This document shows positions 1 through 9,799 of a stretch of DNA of 64,000 nt, in pieces (the first letter of the stretch is position 1; the number at the start of each line of letters is the position of its first letter). Position numbers and translations under genes: made by a program. The stretch is from Diphasiastrum complanatum (Eukaryota > Streptophyta > Lycopodiopsida > Lycopodiales > Lycopodiaceae). The stretch is from NCBI GenBank assembly GCA_029204225.1, contig CM055108.1, positions 708,217 to 772,216 on the forward strand, given 5' to 3'. The notes under the pieces were generated by a model. It did not search any database, was not told the DNA's origin, and saw only the letters and a program-made list of their open reading frames with translations.

Positions 1-1354
1 ATGAATGCAAATTTCAGCATTGTGGAGATCCTTGTCTCGTGTAAATGCATTGTGGACTGTGATATCCACATATTGCCTTCAGAAGTACTTAAAAGACCAT
101 CTCAGGATCTCTTGTCTACGCACTCAATACTATACTTTTCAAGATCAAATCAAAGACATAAGATAGTCATCAAAGTTTTGAGATAATTATTTTCTCTCAT
201 TTCCTGGATACCTATGCTTTTCTCGATAGATATTGAAAAGGAAAAGATTTGAAACCTAATGTTTGAATCATCTACCTCAAGGTCGCACAAAATATTTTTC
301 TCTCTGCTTTCTCTCTCCCTAGGAACCTCCTCATCACCCATTGGCTACTGAAGTTCCATCAGGATCACAATCTTGACCATTCGAATCACTTTGTGTTTCT
401 TGGATACAAGTTGTGTTTCCTAACTTTGAACTTGCAAAAGCTAAGTTAAAAATATTTTCTTAAATATTAGTGCACATGGCACTTTCTAGCCTAAAGGCCT
501 AATGTTGGACTTATATGCACATAATGCCAACTAGTTGCCTGATCCTAATACCTCCGACTCTCTACCACATTCATGTAGCATTTGGGTACTGTAGGAGCCT
601 TTTGCCGACTTTTAGAATATTCCATGTCATTCCCAAAATCGGGCAACATTCTTCCATGACCAAACAGGTGCCAGTCCCATAGCACTGCTTGTGACAGATC
701 TTTGAGATGGTAGCATTTATTGTTGATGAGTCCATGGAGTTGTCACAATTGTAGAGAGCATAGATATACTATTTTGTTTTGTCCCAGGAAAAGCGTAGAT
801 AAGTGTTCGCTTACATAAATCATTAGGGGAGATATGGGCCCTTTAAGAAATTTCACTTTAGAGAGAGGTTACGTAGAGAGAGAATGCAAACCGGTAACTT
901 CTGGTCGTCGTTTTCCAAGTTTCCGGCCTTGACCGACGTTTAACTAGTATGGTAAACTTTAGACAATATTTAGTTAAGCATGAGATGTAATAACTTCTCT
1001 TCATGCTCGTTCCAAAATTCGGGACTAGAGCTTTAAGACTGAAAATCTTGGTGTGCTCAATGCAAAAACTGAAGCGGGAGTGGCCAAACTTTTGAAATCA
1101 TTATATGCTTATAGTGAAATATGAGGCGGGACGATTTTTCAATGCGACATAAACATTACAAAAGTAAGGTATGCTGGATCTATTCATATTGATTTATTGT
1201 AGTTTGATGCATTTACATGATTGTAGCTTTTAACAATGGTAATGTTCCATTTGCATGTTGCCCTTCCGATGGAATGCCCTCCAATTATTAGGAAAAATAC
1301 GAAAGTTGTGGAGAATGCTGCTGCAATAGTTAGAGAATTGAGAATAATAATCAT
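1..1354. other. No recognisable gene
   Basis: AT-rich sequence with only short, composition-driven open frames on either strand. I see no conserved domain, RNA gene, long repeat or LTR end. It lies upstream of the decayed transposase-like gene and may include that element's promoter or terminus, but no terminal inverted repeat could be identified by eye. Confidence 0.5.
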
Positions 1355-1894
1355 ATGAATATAGATTTGTGGGTGGATGGATCAATTTATCTTAATGATC
1401 CAGCTACCAATTTGTGTCCAGATTTTAAGTCCGTAACTCATCTTCTCAGATATGTATGTGAAGGAAATAGCGGATTACTTGGATACTGTCAAAGGTTGTG
1501 TGATATTGGAATGCATAGCATATCTTGTCTTAATCAACAATTACAGTTTGCTAGTCAACAATTGCAATGTGCAAATCAGCAATTGCTTCATTATGTGCAA
1601 CGCACTAGTGCTGAAAACAATGCACTCAAGAATGTTATGTCAGAGTTGAATGTTACAGTCACTACTCTTCAGGGATCAAACCAAGAAATGTTAGAATCCA
1701 TGGAAAAGTTGAGATCCGAGAGTTTAAAATCTGATGATGATATAAAAATTATCAATAAGGCAATGATGAGGAGGAAAAGGAAGAGAGTACCGATGAAGAA
1801 TATTGATGACTTATCTACACATAGCAGCAATCAGAAAAAAAAAAAAAAAGAATTCGAGCATTCAAGTATGTTGTCATATAAACTGTTTATTTGA
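1355..1894 (+). pseudogene. Coiled-coil first exon of a decayed gene
   Basis: A 179-codon open frame starting at an ATG. Residues about 63-125 form a Gln/Asn/Leu-rich coiled coil (repeated SxQQLQ-type heptads), followed by a basic, nuclear-localisation-like stretch (RRKRKR, about residues 138-143) and a polylysine run from an A-tract. A donor GTATGT at 1866 and an acceptor TTGCAG ending at 1984 would splice it in frame to SNHVWWHRT before a stop, so the tail after residue 170 is probably read-through into an intron. It sits 0.6 kb before the transposase-like exons on the same strand and could be the N-terminal part of that gene. I do not recognise the coiled coil itself. Confidence 0.4.
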
Positions 1895-2445
1895 TTTGTA
1901 TATGTCATTTAAGTTTGATTTGCACTTGATAACATGGATTATTTATTCATTAAACATAATTTGAGTTTCATATGTTTGTTGCAGATCATGTTTGGTGGCA
2001 TAGAACTATTTAACAGATCGTTCATGCATTGGATCATCTTTAAGTCATGTTTTACCAAGAAAGTCAGCAAAGGAAATGATAAAAAATGTTCGGTTTGAAA
2101 AAATAAAAAATGAAATTGTAGAGACTATTTTGATTAGATTCCATCGTACTTGGATGCAAATGTGATAAAGGTGCATGTGATGTATCTAGAATTAGCATAA
2201 ACGCTTATTCTACTTTTTTTAGAATAGTTAAAGAAGCTTTTTCCCAAGTGATAGTGAAAAAAAGTTATCTCCCGTGTCCATATCAGGTAAGATTAGCAAG
2301 AAATTATTATAATGATGGAATGTTCAAAATAGTTGGCCAACTGCTTCATATAATTGGATTATACAAATCATAATATGTTGAGCTCAATTACAACGATTGC
2401 AATAAAATTTTCCTTGATATTGAAAATGTTCTAAAATACATTATT

Positions 2446-3899
2446 TGATTCTATAAACTAGACGAACATCAAGTAAATGGAAAGATCATTATTGTAATAA
2501 AATTGGATGAATCTGAAATCATCAAGGGTCAAAAGTTGGAACGAGTGAGTGTCACTTTGATGAACAAAATTTCAGATACAAATGATTGAACGTTTAGTGT
2601 TCAATCAAAAAATCACATATAGTGGTCGGCGGCATTCCAGGTATACATTTCAATTTTCATTTAGAATATCGTTATTAACAATTCATACCTTGCCAGTTTT
2701 TATTGACATGTCATGCATTACTTGCTTCTCTACAGGTCTTGAAAGAGGACCATAAAATACTTTCATGGATATTTTCAAGAACAAATTATGGCGAGATTAT
2801 AAAGAGACATTTGGAGGGTGAGAAATTTACAGTCAGAAACCATGGAAGTTTTCAAATTCAATGGCACCTTGCAGGGGATTTGAAAACATTAAATTGTATG
2901 TATAATGTCTCTCATGGGGCAACATCAAAGCATCCATGTCTTTATTGCGTGAAGGATTGCTACAATATGAATTTGGAACGATCAACAAACATTGGCCCAA
3001 CACGAGAAGCTGAAGATCCAAATATGAAAAGTGTTCTGCCAATTCTATTAAAAAATGTTCACATATGCACATTGCATGCTGAGGTTTGCATTATTGAAAA
3101 ACTTATTTACCTGCATATTCTACTAGCATGGAATCATAAACCGGAGTCTGTGGCTAAAGCAACAATTAGGAGGTTGAAAATAGTTCTGTCAAATGCAAGA
3201 CTACATAAAGGGAATGTCACGATTCAAAAAAGTGACAGACTCTCCGAAAAAAAAAGGAAAAATGTTCCTAATAAGCCATCAATTGGAGGTGCTAAAGCAA
3301 GAAGATTCTTATCCAATCACACATGCAAAGAATCAAGTGTCAGATATGAAATTTGGAGAGAAATTGTTCAAGCCACACAAACACTGGAAGGAAGTAATCA
3401 AGTGGAAAAGAGACAAGTGTGGACCAACTTAGACAAACTCATAGGTGTTATCAGGAAAGAAAACCTATCATCAAAAGATATGAGGACTTTGCAAAATCAT
3501 TGCACCACATTTGTAAAATTTGTACATGATTGTTGGGGAAAAGACAACGTTACTCATTACATGGTGTACTAATCTATATCATTATTTGGTACTTTTCTCA
3601 TTCAGGCTTATATTTTTTTCTATTGATGTAACTAATCAAAACTATTGTTTGCAGCACATCCTTCTTCATCATGCAATTTATTTTGCAAAGGAATATGGGA
3701 GCTTAAGTATTTGGTCATCACAAGGCATGGAAAAATCTCATTGGCAAGCAAGGGGAGCATTTCATAGAGCAACAAATCATGGATGACACAATTCAAGAAA
3801 TAAATATTTAGTTCAACTTTTTCAGTGGTTTTATAGAAGAGCACAATTTATATATCAAGCTAAAATCTCGCCAAGTATTACGATATTTTGAAAGGCATT
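2446..3899 (+). pseudogene. DDE transposase-like gene, spliced, decayed
   Basis: Three exons can be read: up to 2640 (donor GTATAC at 2641), 2736-3563 (acceptor CTACAG) and 3655-about 3783 (acceptor TTGCAG), with phases that fit. Across them are an acidic triad in RNase H-fold style: Asp in KLDESEI (2506-2508), Asp in AGDLKTL (2877-2879) and Glu in QGMEKSH (3730-3732). A C-x-x-C motif (HPCLYC, near 2938-2949) follows the second Asp. The end ARGAFHRATNHG also looks like a conserved transposase C-terminus. CMC/CACTA-type transposases carry a Cys-rich insert after the second Asp, but the rest does not read like a standard CACTA protein, so the superfamily is open. A TGA and a TAG interrupt the first of these exons; the middle exon is fully open for about 280 codons. 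Other possibility: a domesticated relative that later decayed. Confidence 0.55.
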
Positions 3900-3959
3900 C
3901 AAATTTATAACAAAAGAGAAATCCTTGTAATATATCAAAAATCTATTACAGAAATTTGT

Positions 3960-5394
3960 TTAATTATCATCACCATCCTCTTCAAGATTCAGACGGATGG
4001 TATTGTCATGAAGGAATAATCTCCTTTCATACGGATCCAAAAAGTCTAAATTTTTCCTTTTGCTCATATTAATGTAACTCGAATAAAGGGCCATTGTAGA
4101 TGATCTTTTTGTAAACTCATTGGGAGTATAACCCAATATTTTAATAGCCAAATCCCTTTTCACAGAAATTATTTTATATGTTTCCCTTGCGTACTTATGG
4201 CCTCCTAAACAAACTGATAATGATTTGATGGCCATAATGACAGTGGTTGCATATGGATTAAAAGAGATCCAAGGTCTCATGTCTCATACCAAAGGCATAT
4301 ATTTCAATAGCGTCCTATAAACGAAAAAAGAAAATAAATTTGGAATGATACATAGCACTGCAAACTCATACTTTTACACAATGTTTGAAATAAGAAAATT
4401 GAACAATATCAATACCAATATGATATCTACGTACCAGATCATAATCACCGTATTCAACGACGTTTGCTCTGCTAATGTCATTTCCTCTAATGGCTGGGCC
4501 TTGGGGGATATTTTTTTTGGAATTCCAAAAATTTCTCCTTTGTAAGCAAACTTTTCATAGGCTTTAGATTTTTCAATCATGGCCTCCAAGCCCTCATTGC
4601 TAGATTTTCAATTGTCATCTTTATCATAATCTATCTCACTTTCAAGATCATCATATGTATAATCAACAATGTTAGAAAATTTTGATAAATTTTGAGCAAA
4701 AATTGAGAGGATTTCATCCTCTCTCAAATTCAAAACATCTTCTATATCATTAAATGAGATATAACTTTCATTATTTATAAAATATAAGAGAACATCAAGT
4801 AAAGTTAATTGATTAACAAGAGATGCAGATGGAAGAGAATCAGAGAGGATTTAGAACGAGAGAGAGTTTTTTGATAATCTGAAGCCATAGATGCTTCAGC
4901 TTCAACCCCTATATCAGTATCTGCATCACTACATCAACTGGAACAAGTGTAGATGCTTCGATCAATGGAATAGTTGAAGATTCAACAGAGTCATCATCTG
5001 GAATTTCAGCAGATATGTAAAAGACAAAAGCCATTCCTTTGATTAGAAGACGACATATTCTTTTGTGGATATCACAATATATATTTCTTTTGAAATGGTC
5101 ATGTAGGTTAGAGTATTTTCTATTGTGTTTATGCTTAGAGGAGGGTTGGGAATGCACAAGGTCCTAAAAATGAATGAAACAAAAATTATCTATATCCAAA
5201 ACATGAGTACTAATAATTTGAGAAAAATTATCAAGATAAGAAATTTAATTATAGCGATTTTCATAAACTAGCTTATCGATATCGAAGAGAACAAAAAAAA
5301 TACTTGCAAAATACTCAAATTTCTCAGATGGAATGTCACTGGCATTCGAAAAATTCAGAAGTTTGTTATCTGAAGACATGGAGGAACTAGCCAT
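3960..5394 (-). pseudogene. Unrecognised spliced gene, decayed
   Basis: Starts at an ATG (5394) reading MASSSMSSDNKLLNF, only 10 bp after a palindromic module and about 280 bp after a TATA box (5673-5679). Coding-like stretches continue with several stops and at least two frame changes: 5157-4909, then a long acidic stretch about 4855-4600 (Leu-rich, then LESEIDYDKDD), then 4589-4434 (KISPKAQPLEEMTLAEQ). A donor GTACGT after NTVIMI and an acceptor TTATAG at about 4303 join a final exon of about 110 residues, basic then acidic, ending EEDGDDN before the stop at 3960. No known domain is recognised. It is divergent from the H3-like gene at 6933 and shares its promoter design, so both may belong to one mobile unit. 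Confidence 0.45.
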
Positions 5395-5403
5395 ATTGAA
5401 CCT

Positions 5404-5597
5404 AATATTGGTTCAACGCGACAGAATGATATCGGTAGAGGGATAAACAACAGTGCATGCGTTGATTCGCTATCGTTAGGACGAGACTAAACTTTTCCAT
5501 GAGCACACGTCAGAAGAGGCTGTTATCGATTCAGCGCGCCTAAATGAATCTGACCGTGCATTGTATGGGAAAATGCACGTCGATTCGATATCGCGAG
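5404..5597 (-). repeat. Two palindromic ~72-bp modules upstream of the minus-strand gene
   Basis: Module 1 (5404-5479) and module 2 (5521-5597). Each begins with an arm like ATATCGRTTCARCGCG and ends with an inverted arm like GCAYGYYGATTCGMTATCG, with an unrelated core of about 35 bp. Read on the minus strand both lie between the TATA box at 5673-5679 and the ATG at 5394, so they should be in the 5' leader. Function is unknown; the arms could fold into an RNA stem or bind a protein as inverted sites. Confidence 0.65.
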
Positions 5598-5672
5598 AAA
5601 GAAAGAAAACAAAATGATTAGTGAGTTCATAATAAAAGATCACGGAATCAAAATATGAAAATTGGTGTCCAT

Positions 5673-5679
5673 ATTTATA
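5673..5679 (-). promoter_or_regulatory. TATA box of the minus-strand gene
   Basis: Reads TATAAAT in the context GGCTATAAATATGGACACC on the minus strand, 76 bp before the first palindromic module and about 280 bp before the ATG at 5394. A second copy of almost the same context lies at 6439-6445. Confidence 0.55.
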
Positions 5680-6084
5680 GCCAATTCATGTTGATCAGAG
5701 CCATGCATTTGTCAAATAATGAACTGAGAAACACAGCCTATATTTATCCACCAATCAGAGTGAGACAAATTTGTACCTACGTCAGAATACATTAAATAGT
5801 CTATCACTAGATTCTACGAATCATCATTAGTCCTGACCCTAGAATCTGTACGTGTACCGAAATACATTAAATAGTCTATTACTAGCCTCACCGAATCATC
5901 ATTAAACAAATAATAAACAAATATTAAATGGACATCATTGAAAAACGTGTACGAGGAGAATTATTACAGACTCTCATCCTATTTAAGCACCGTAAAGACG
6001 AGATTTTTCCTTTTGAGATAAAGTTCATTTAGAACATTTTCATAAGGCATTCATAATGCGTTCCATTATATTTTCAGTGTGTCT

Positions 6085-6377
6085 CAGATATTGGATCAGC
6101 GCGCCTTTGGAGAAGACAATGATTTTTCACTTGGACTACACGTGTCGAATCGCTATTGTAGGAACAAAAAGATTTTGGAAAATTTTTGAAATTATTGGAG
6201 GGTATTATGCATGATCAAAGCTTGATTCGATGGACTCTTCATACTGTCCAAAGCTAAGGAGAATCTATCGAGTCAAGCTTTGATCATTCATATTATCTCC
6301 GAATATCGGTTCAGCGCACGAGAATAGTCTCTCTAGTTTTCACATGCAGTATACGTGCATCGATTTGTTATTGGGTG
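6085..6377 (-). repeat. Third module pair, with a foldback between the two modules
   Basis: Module 3 (6085-6162, arms ATATTGGATCAGCGCGCC and the inverse of AATAGCGATTCGACACG) and module 4 (6301-6377, arms ATATCGGTTCAGCGCAC and the inverse of CAAATCGATGCACGTAT). They have the same design as the pairs at 5404 and 6758, with 138 bp between them that contains the foldback at 6197-6300. A TATA box at 6439-6445 on the minus strand makes this look like a duplicated copy of the promoter/leader of the minus-strand gene, now without a coding region behind it. Confidence 0.6.
6197..6300 (+). other. Long imperfect foldback, miRNA-precursor-like
   Basis: The 5' arm 6197-6239 and the 3' arm 6256-6300 are near-perfect inverse complements around a 16-nt loop. 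The best stretch pairs ATGATCAAAGCTTGA...TCGAT...GA with its inverse over about 26 positions; two of the three differences become G-U pairs if the plus strand is transcribed. The outer 17 bp (GGAG...TATTATG) also pair with one bulge. Size and pairing fit a plant MIRNA precursor or a small foldback transposon. The 21-mers do not match any miRNA family I know. It sits exactly between modules 3 and 4. Confidence 0.5.
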
Positions 6378-6438
6378 AAATAATGGTCGTTGTAATTTTT
6401 CAAAATTATAATGATTGGATATAAAAAAAAGGTCAGAT

Positions 6439-6445
6439 ATTTATA
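6439..6445 (-). promoter_or_regulatory. TATA box before the orphan module pair
   Basis: TATAAAT in the context AGCTATAAATATCTGACC on the minus strand, 62 bp before module 4. It closely parallels the TATA box at 5673-5679, which supports duplication of a promoter cassette. Confidence 0.45.
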
Positions 6446-6692
6446 GCTTAACCTTGTCAATTTCAGCAATAAATTGTAGATATGACCATACTTTTGTAGA
6501 ATTAATTGTAGATGTAACCATACTTTTGTTGAAATTTATTGTGGTCGTTATTATCAACTAATCATTTTGATAAAATATGGATATTTAATTTGATTCGATT
6601 GACAAGCCTTTGAATATCTTGAAATAATCATTAGCGTAATTCGTGTCTTGGACATTTAAACCACCACGTACGCAATCATTTCGAATTTTCTC

Positions 6693-6700
6693 TATATATA
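6693..6700 (+). promoter_or_regulatory. TATA box of the H3-like gene
   Basis: TATATATA in the context TTCTCTATATATACAGATGG, 58 bp before module 5 and 233 bp before the ATG at 6933. The order TATA, module, module, ATG mirrors the divergent gene on the other strand. Confidence 0.5.
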
Positions 6701-6757
6701 CAGATGGACGACGTTGAAATTTTTTTGTCTAAAGTTCTTATCGTGTTCTACATCCAT

Positions 6758-6930
6758 GCGATATCAATTCAGCATGCTTAAAGCAACCTTCCTACGATCC
6801 GTCTTTACTCGTGTGCGTCCATCCGCTACCAGCTATCGGTTTGGTTAAGTTCAGGTATCGGTTCGACTCGCTCGGCCTGACTTCTGATCCTGAGTTCTCC
6901 TTTATCGCGCACTGATCCGATATTGGATAC
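6758..6930 (+). repeat. Module pair in the leader of the H3-like gene
   Basis: Module 5 (6758-6832, diverged arms GATATCAATTCAGCATGC and GTGCGTCCATCCGCTACC) and module 6 (6850-6930, arms ATCGGTTCGACTCGC and GCGCACTGATCCGAT). The ATG of the H3-like gene begins 2 bp after module 6. Confidence 0.6.
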
Positions 6931-8313
6931 TAATGGCGTGGACTAAGCAAACATCACGAGTCCACCCTGGTAAAATCCCAATCACAAGAGGGGGTCAGGT
7001 AAATGCACCACCATCACCACCTCCTAGGCCAAGGGGCAGAAGAAGAGACTCACCCTAGCTCAAGGATATTCGGAAGCTATAGAAGACCAATAATTTTTTG
7101 ATTTCGAAAGCTCACATATAGATATCCATCAGACAGGTTACAAGAAGTCTATCTACAGATGTGAGATGGACTTTAACAGCAATAGAAGCGCTGCACACTA
7201 CATATGAGGATTTTCAAGTGAAATTTTTTTCAAATAATATTGTTGCAGCTGTCCATGCCAAGAGGGTGACCATCATGCCCAAGGATTCCAACATTGTGTT
7301 CAGGCCACGGGACACATATGACAAATTTGCAGAGTACTTTAGACCTGCTCCTTTCTCTCTTCAAAACAAGATTCAGAGAGAAGAAAACGAAAGCAATCTC
7401 AACCATCCTGGCTTGTTTTTTGCATACAGAACAGGAGTGTTTCAAAGAAGAGGAGGTCTCATGACCCTCCTAATAAAGAGAGGGATTTTTTAAAGCCATC
7501 TCCTCTGGATGAGATTCTATCTACTAGACAATCTCCTCTCAAGTCTCCTCCTTCTCCTCCCAAAACTCCAATTCTATCTTCTCCTGCTAAATCTTCCTCT
7601 CCTAATAAATCTCTTCCTCCTTCAAAATCTCAGTCTCCTCCTACACCCATAAATATTAGTTCTTCACCTCCTGTTCTAGGAAATGATTTAGATGATTTTG
7701 TAAATGTAAAGGTAGAATCAATTTTGAATGACAATTCTTTTTGTGGTTTATCTATATTACTTCCGTCACCCCCTGCACTTGCCTTTGTAAATACTCCTCA
7801 GTATGTACAGTATGACCAATTGTTATACACATATCTTAAAGCTTTAGATCCTTGATACAATTATAAGTTGCCAAAGACCAATGTTGGTCTTCCCCTTTCT
7901 AAATTAGATATAGGTGAATTAGAGAGTAGGGATAAAATGCTAGGTGACAATGTAGGAGGTGGGGCAATTTAGTACTGGATGGAGTTTTTCCATACTCCAT
8001 TGTTTATAGATGTAGCATTGTTTCTCCTTCAATTGATGGCTGCATTTGATTTTCCTGATTTCAAAAGTCTGCACGATGATATGCTCCAATAAATCAGACT
8101 GGGGACTCTAATTCTCGTGCTCCCATACATAACAGAGTAAGTGTACTTTTTTCAGACTTTATTAAGTTGAATTTTTCATATGAATTTTGATTTCACATTG
8201 ATTCTCAGAAATTTATTGCTTTTTTATTGAAGTGATCATTGGAGCTTATATGTGTTGTCCTTATAGGTCAATGATGAGGGTGTGTGCAATCCACTCTGTT
8301 TGAAGATGAACTC

Positions 8314-8317
<4 letters not shown>

Positions 8318-8364
<47 letters not shown>
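8318..8364. repeat. (CA)n microsatellite
   Basis: About 23 CA units inside what looks like a later exon/intron junction of the H3-like gene; expansion here probably disrupted that part of the gene. Confidence 0.95.
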
Positions 8365-8368
<4 letters not shown>

Positions 8369-8466
8369 TGCCAGGAGCCATATCCAAAAAATGCAAGAAC
8401 TCTTTCCAGTACCAAATGCAATAGCATATACGAAGCTGAAAATTGTTGATGCAGAGGTAAAAATTT

Positions 8467-8628
8467 ATCAATATTGGTTCGACGCGCCCTTGTAGTTATT
8501 GTTTGGTTTTTTTCATATCATGCACGCTGATCCGATATTCAAACAATATTTTTTGGATATCGGTTCAACGCGTGCTTGTTTTTGTTGTAGATTATATTAT
8601 AACATCCAGTGCATTGATCCGATATCTC
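8467..8628. repeat. Module pair downstream of the H3-like gene
   Basis: Module 7 (8467-8540, arms ATATTGGTTCGACGCGCC and GCACGCTGATCCGATATT) and module 8 (8553-8628, arms ATATCGGTTCAACGCG and GCATTGATCCGATATC). Arms are the best conserved of the family while cores are unrelated. The pair lies in a likely intron or 3' part of the H3-like gene; no TATA box is obvious next to it. Confidence 0.65.
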
Positions 8629-9059
8629 ATAATGCTAAAATTTAGATACTGCAGTCCTCTCAATAGGTTGACTCTGCTAGCTATGGTTGATTATGTTAGC
8701 TGTTAGCTGTGGTTGGTATACGATATGCAATGCCAAACACTTTTTCAATTGGCTTACACTACATGACGGAGTTCCTAATCTGGAAGAGGTAATCTTCAAT
8801 TAATAATATTTAATTGTGTTTTTGTTTTTTTTTTCATAATCAAATTCCTAATAACTAATCTTTGATTAATAACATTTACTGTATTTATGTTTTTTCCAGT
8901 TTAAATCCCCAAACAATGGAAATAATGTACTTCAGGCAGGAGACCATAAAGCTTGTGATCGAAAATTCATATCCAGTGGCAGTGGCAGAGTGTTCTCCAC
9001 CCAAGCTACTTTCAACTGGAGAAATGGATTTAGAGATCATAGATAGTTGATACTGATAA

Positions 9060-9795
9060 AAAATTCATCTCATTTGATGTGGATTAGACACATGTATAGA
9101 AAATTGTAGTGGGTTTCTTTCCTTGCCTAACCTGAATCCAAGATCTAGTCAATCTAGCATCAAAGAGACGGAGTTAGTTGTCACGCGTAGGTTCGTTCCC
9201 ATGAGAGCAATAGTATAGTTCAAATTTCAACATGAATGGAGGATCTAACACTAACATCCATTAACCCTACTTCCATTAACCCTAAATCCACAACAATGAT
9301 AGAAACTTACTCTTCTCTCTCTCCCTTTCTCTCTCACAAAAAGCATAAAAAATAGCAATCCCAATAATGATCAAATCCAACAATTAGCAAAATCCAAAGA
9401 AAGCATGAGAAATGGAGGAAAAGAAAGGAAGAGCAAGGACATTCATCAATCCATTTCTAAAGAGAACCAATCTGCTTTATTGAAATGAGAAAATGAACAT
9501 CAGGAACAACTCGAGTTGGTCCCTTTTTATAGTAGAGAGGAGGACCCTGGCCTCTGAATCCTATTGGTCCAGTCTTGCCTCTCTTTTTATTCAAATTTAA
9601 AAAAGTGTGAGAACCATCAAAATTGGAGGGAATCTCAACTTTATTCACTAACTTGACATTTAGGCCCTGCGACATTAAAAGTCCCGCAAAAAGGCCTAAA
9701 GTCCTTTTATTAACATTCTAATTAATCAAATAACTATGTGATCATTGGGTTGGACTTACACATGCAGGCTGCCAAATCCCTCTCACTTATTAGCT
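9060..9795. other. No gene; possible retroelement flank
   Basis: No coding region recognised. The sequence changes character at about 9060 and leads into the minus-strand polyprotein that ends at 9800, so part may be that element's 3' untranslated or LTR sequence. No paired LTR copy is present in the window. Confidence 0.4.
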
Positions 9796-9799
9796 AGGG

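Larger units (their letters stand above)
6933..9050 (+). pseudogene. Histone H3-like gene with long C-terminal extension, decayed
   Basis: From the ATG at 6933 one frame gives MAWTKQTSRVHPGK, matching the H3 tail (Lys4 context kept, Lys9 lost), then LKDIRKL (H3 alpha-N, LREIRKY), RWTLTAIEALHTTYEDF (alpha-1/alpha-2) and VHAKRVTIMPKD (alpha-2/alpha-3, almost identical to H3) by 7290. Three in-frame TAG codons occur; two fall where H3 has Gln (CAG). Coding-like sequence then shifts frame between 7343 and 7430 and continues as a basic then Ser/Pro-rich stretch (7430-7855, LKSPPSPPKTP) and about 90 more residues to a donor GTAAGT at 8135. Possible further exons lie at 8266-about 8310, about 8365-8456, about 8730-8790 and 8901-9050. 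Canonical H3 is about 136 residues and ends just after MPKD plus 20, so the extension is abnormal. No role beyond a histone-fold origin is claimed. Confidence 0.65.

Noticed and set aside
6933-7290. CENH3 (centromeric H3) pseudogene
   Set aside because: RWT before alpha-2 recalls CENH3, but the tail is of the canonical MARTKQTAR kind and VHAKRVTIMPKD matches ordinary H3 rather than the usual CENH3 wording, so a canonical H3 ancestor is more likely.
8236-8427. Minus-strand frame with Val-Cys repeat
   Set aside because: Translation of the CA microsatellite.
5404-8628. CRISPR-like or bacterial repeat array for the palindromic modules
   Set aside because: Spacing between modules is irregular (13 to about 1,540 bp) and the surrounding genes have spliceosomal introns and TATA boxes, so it is eukaryotic.
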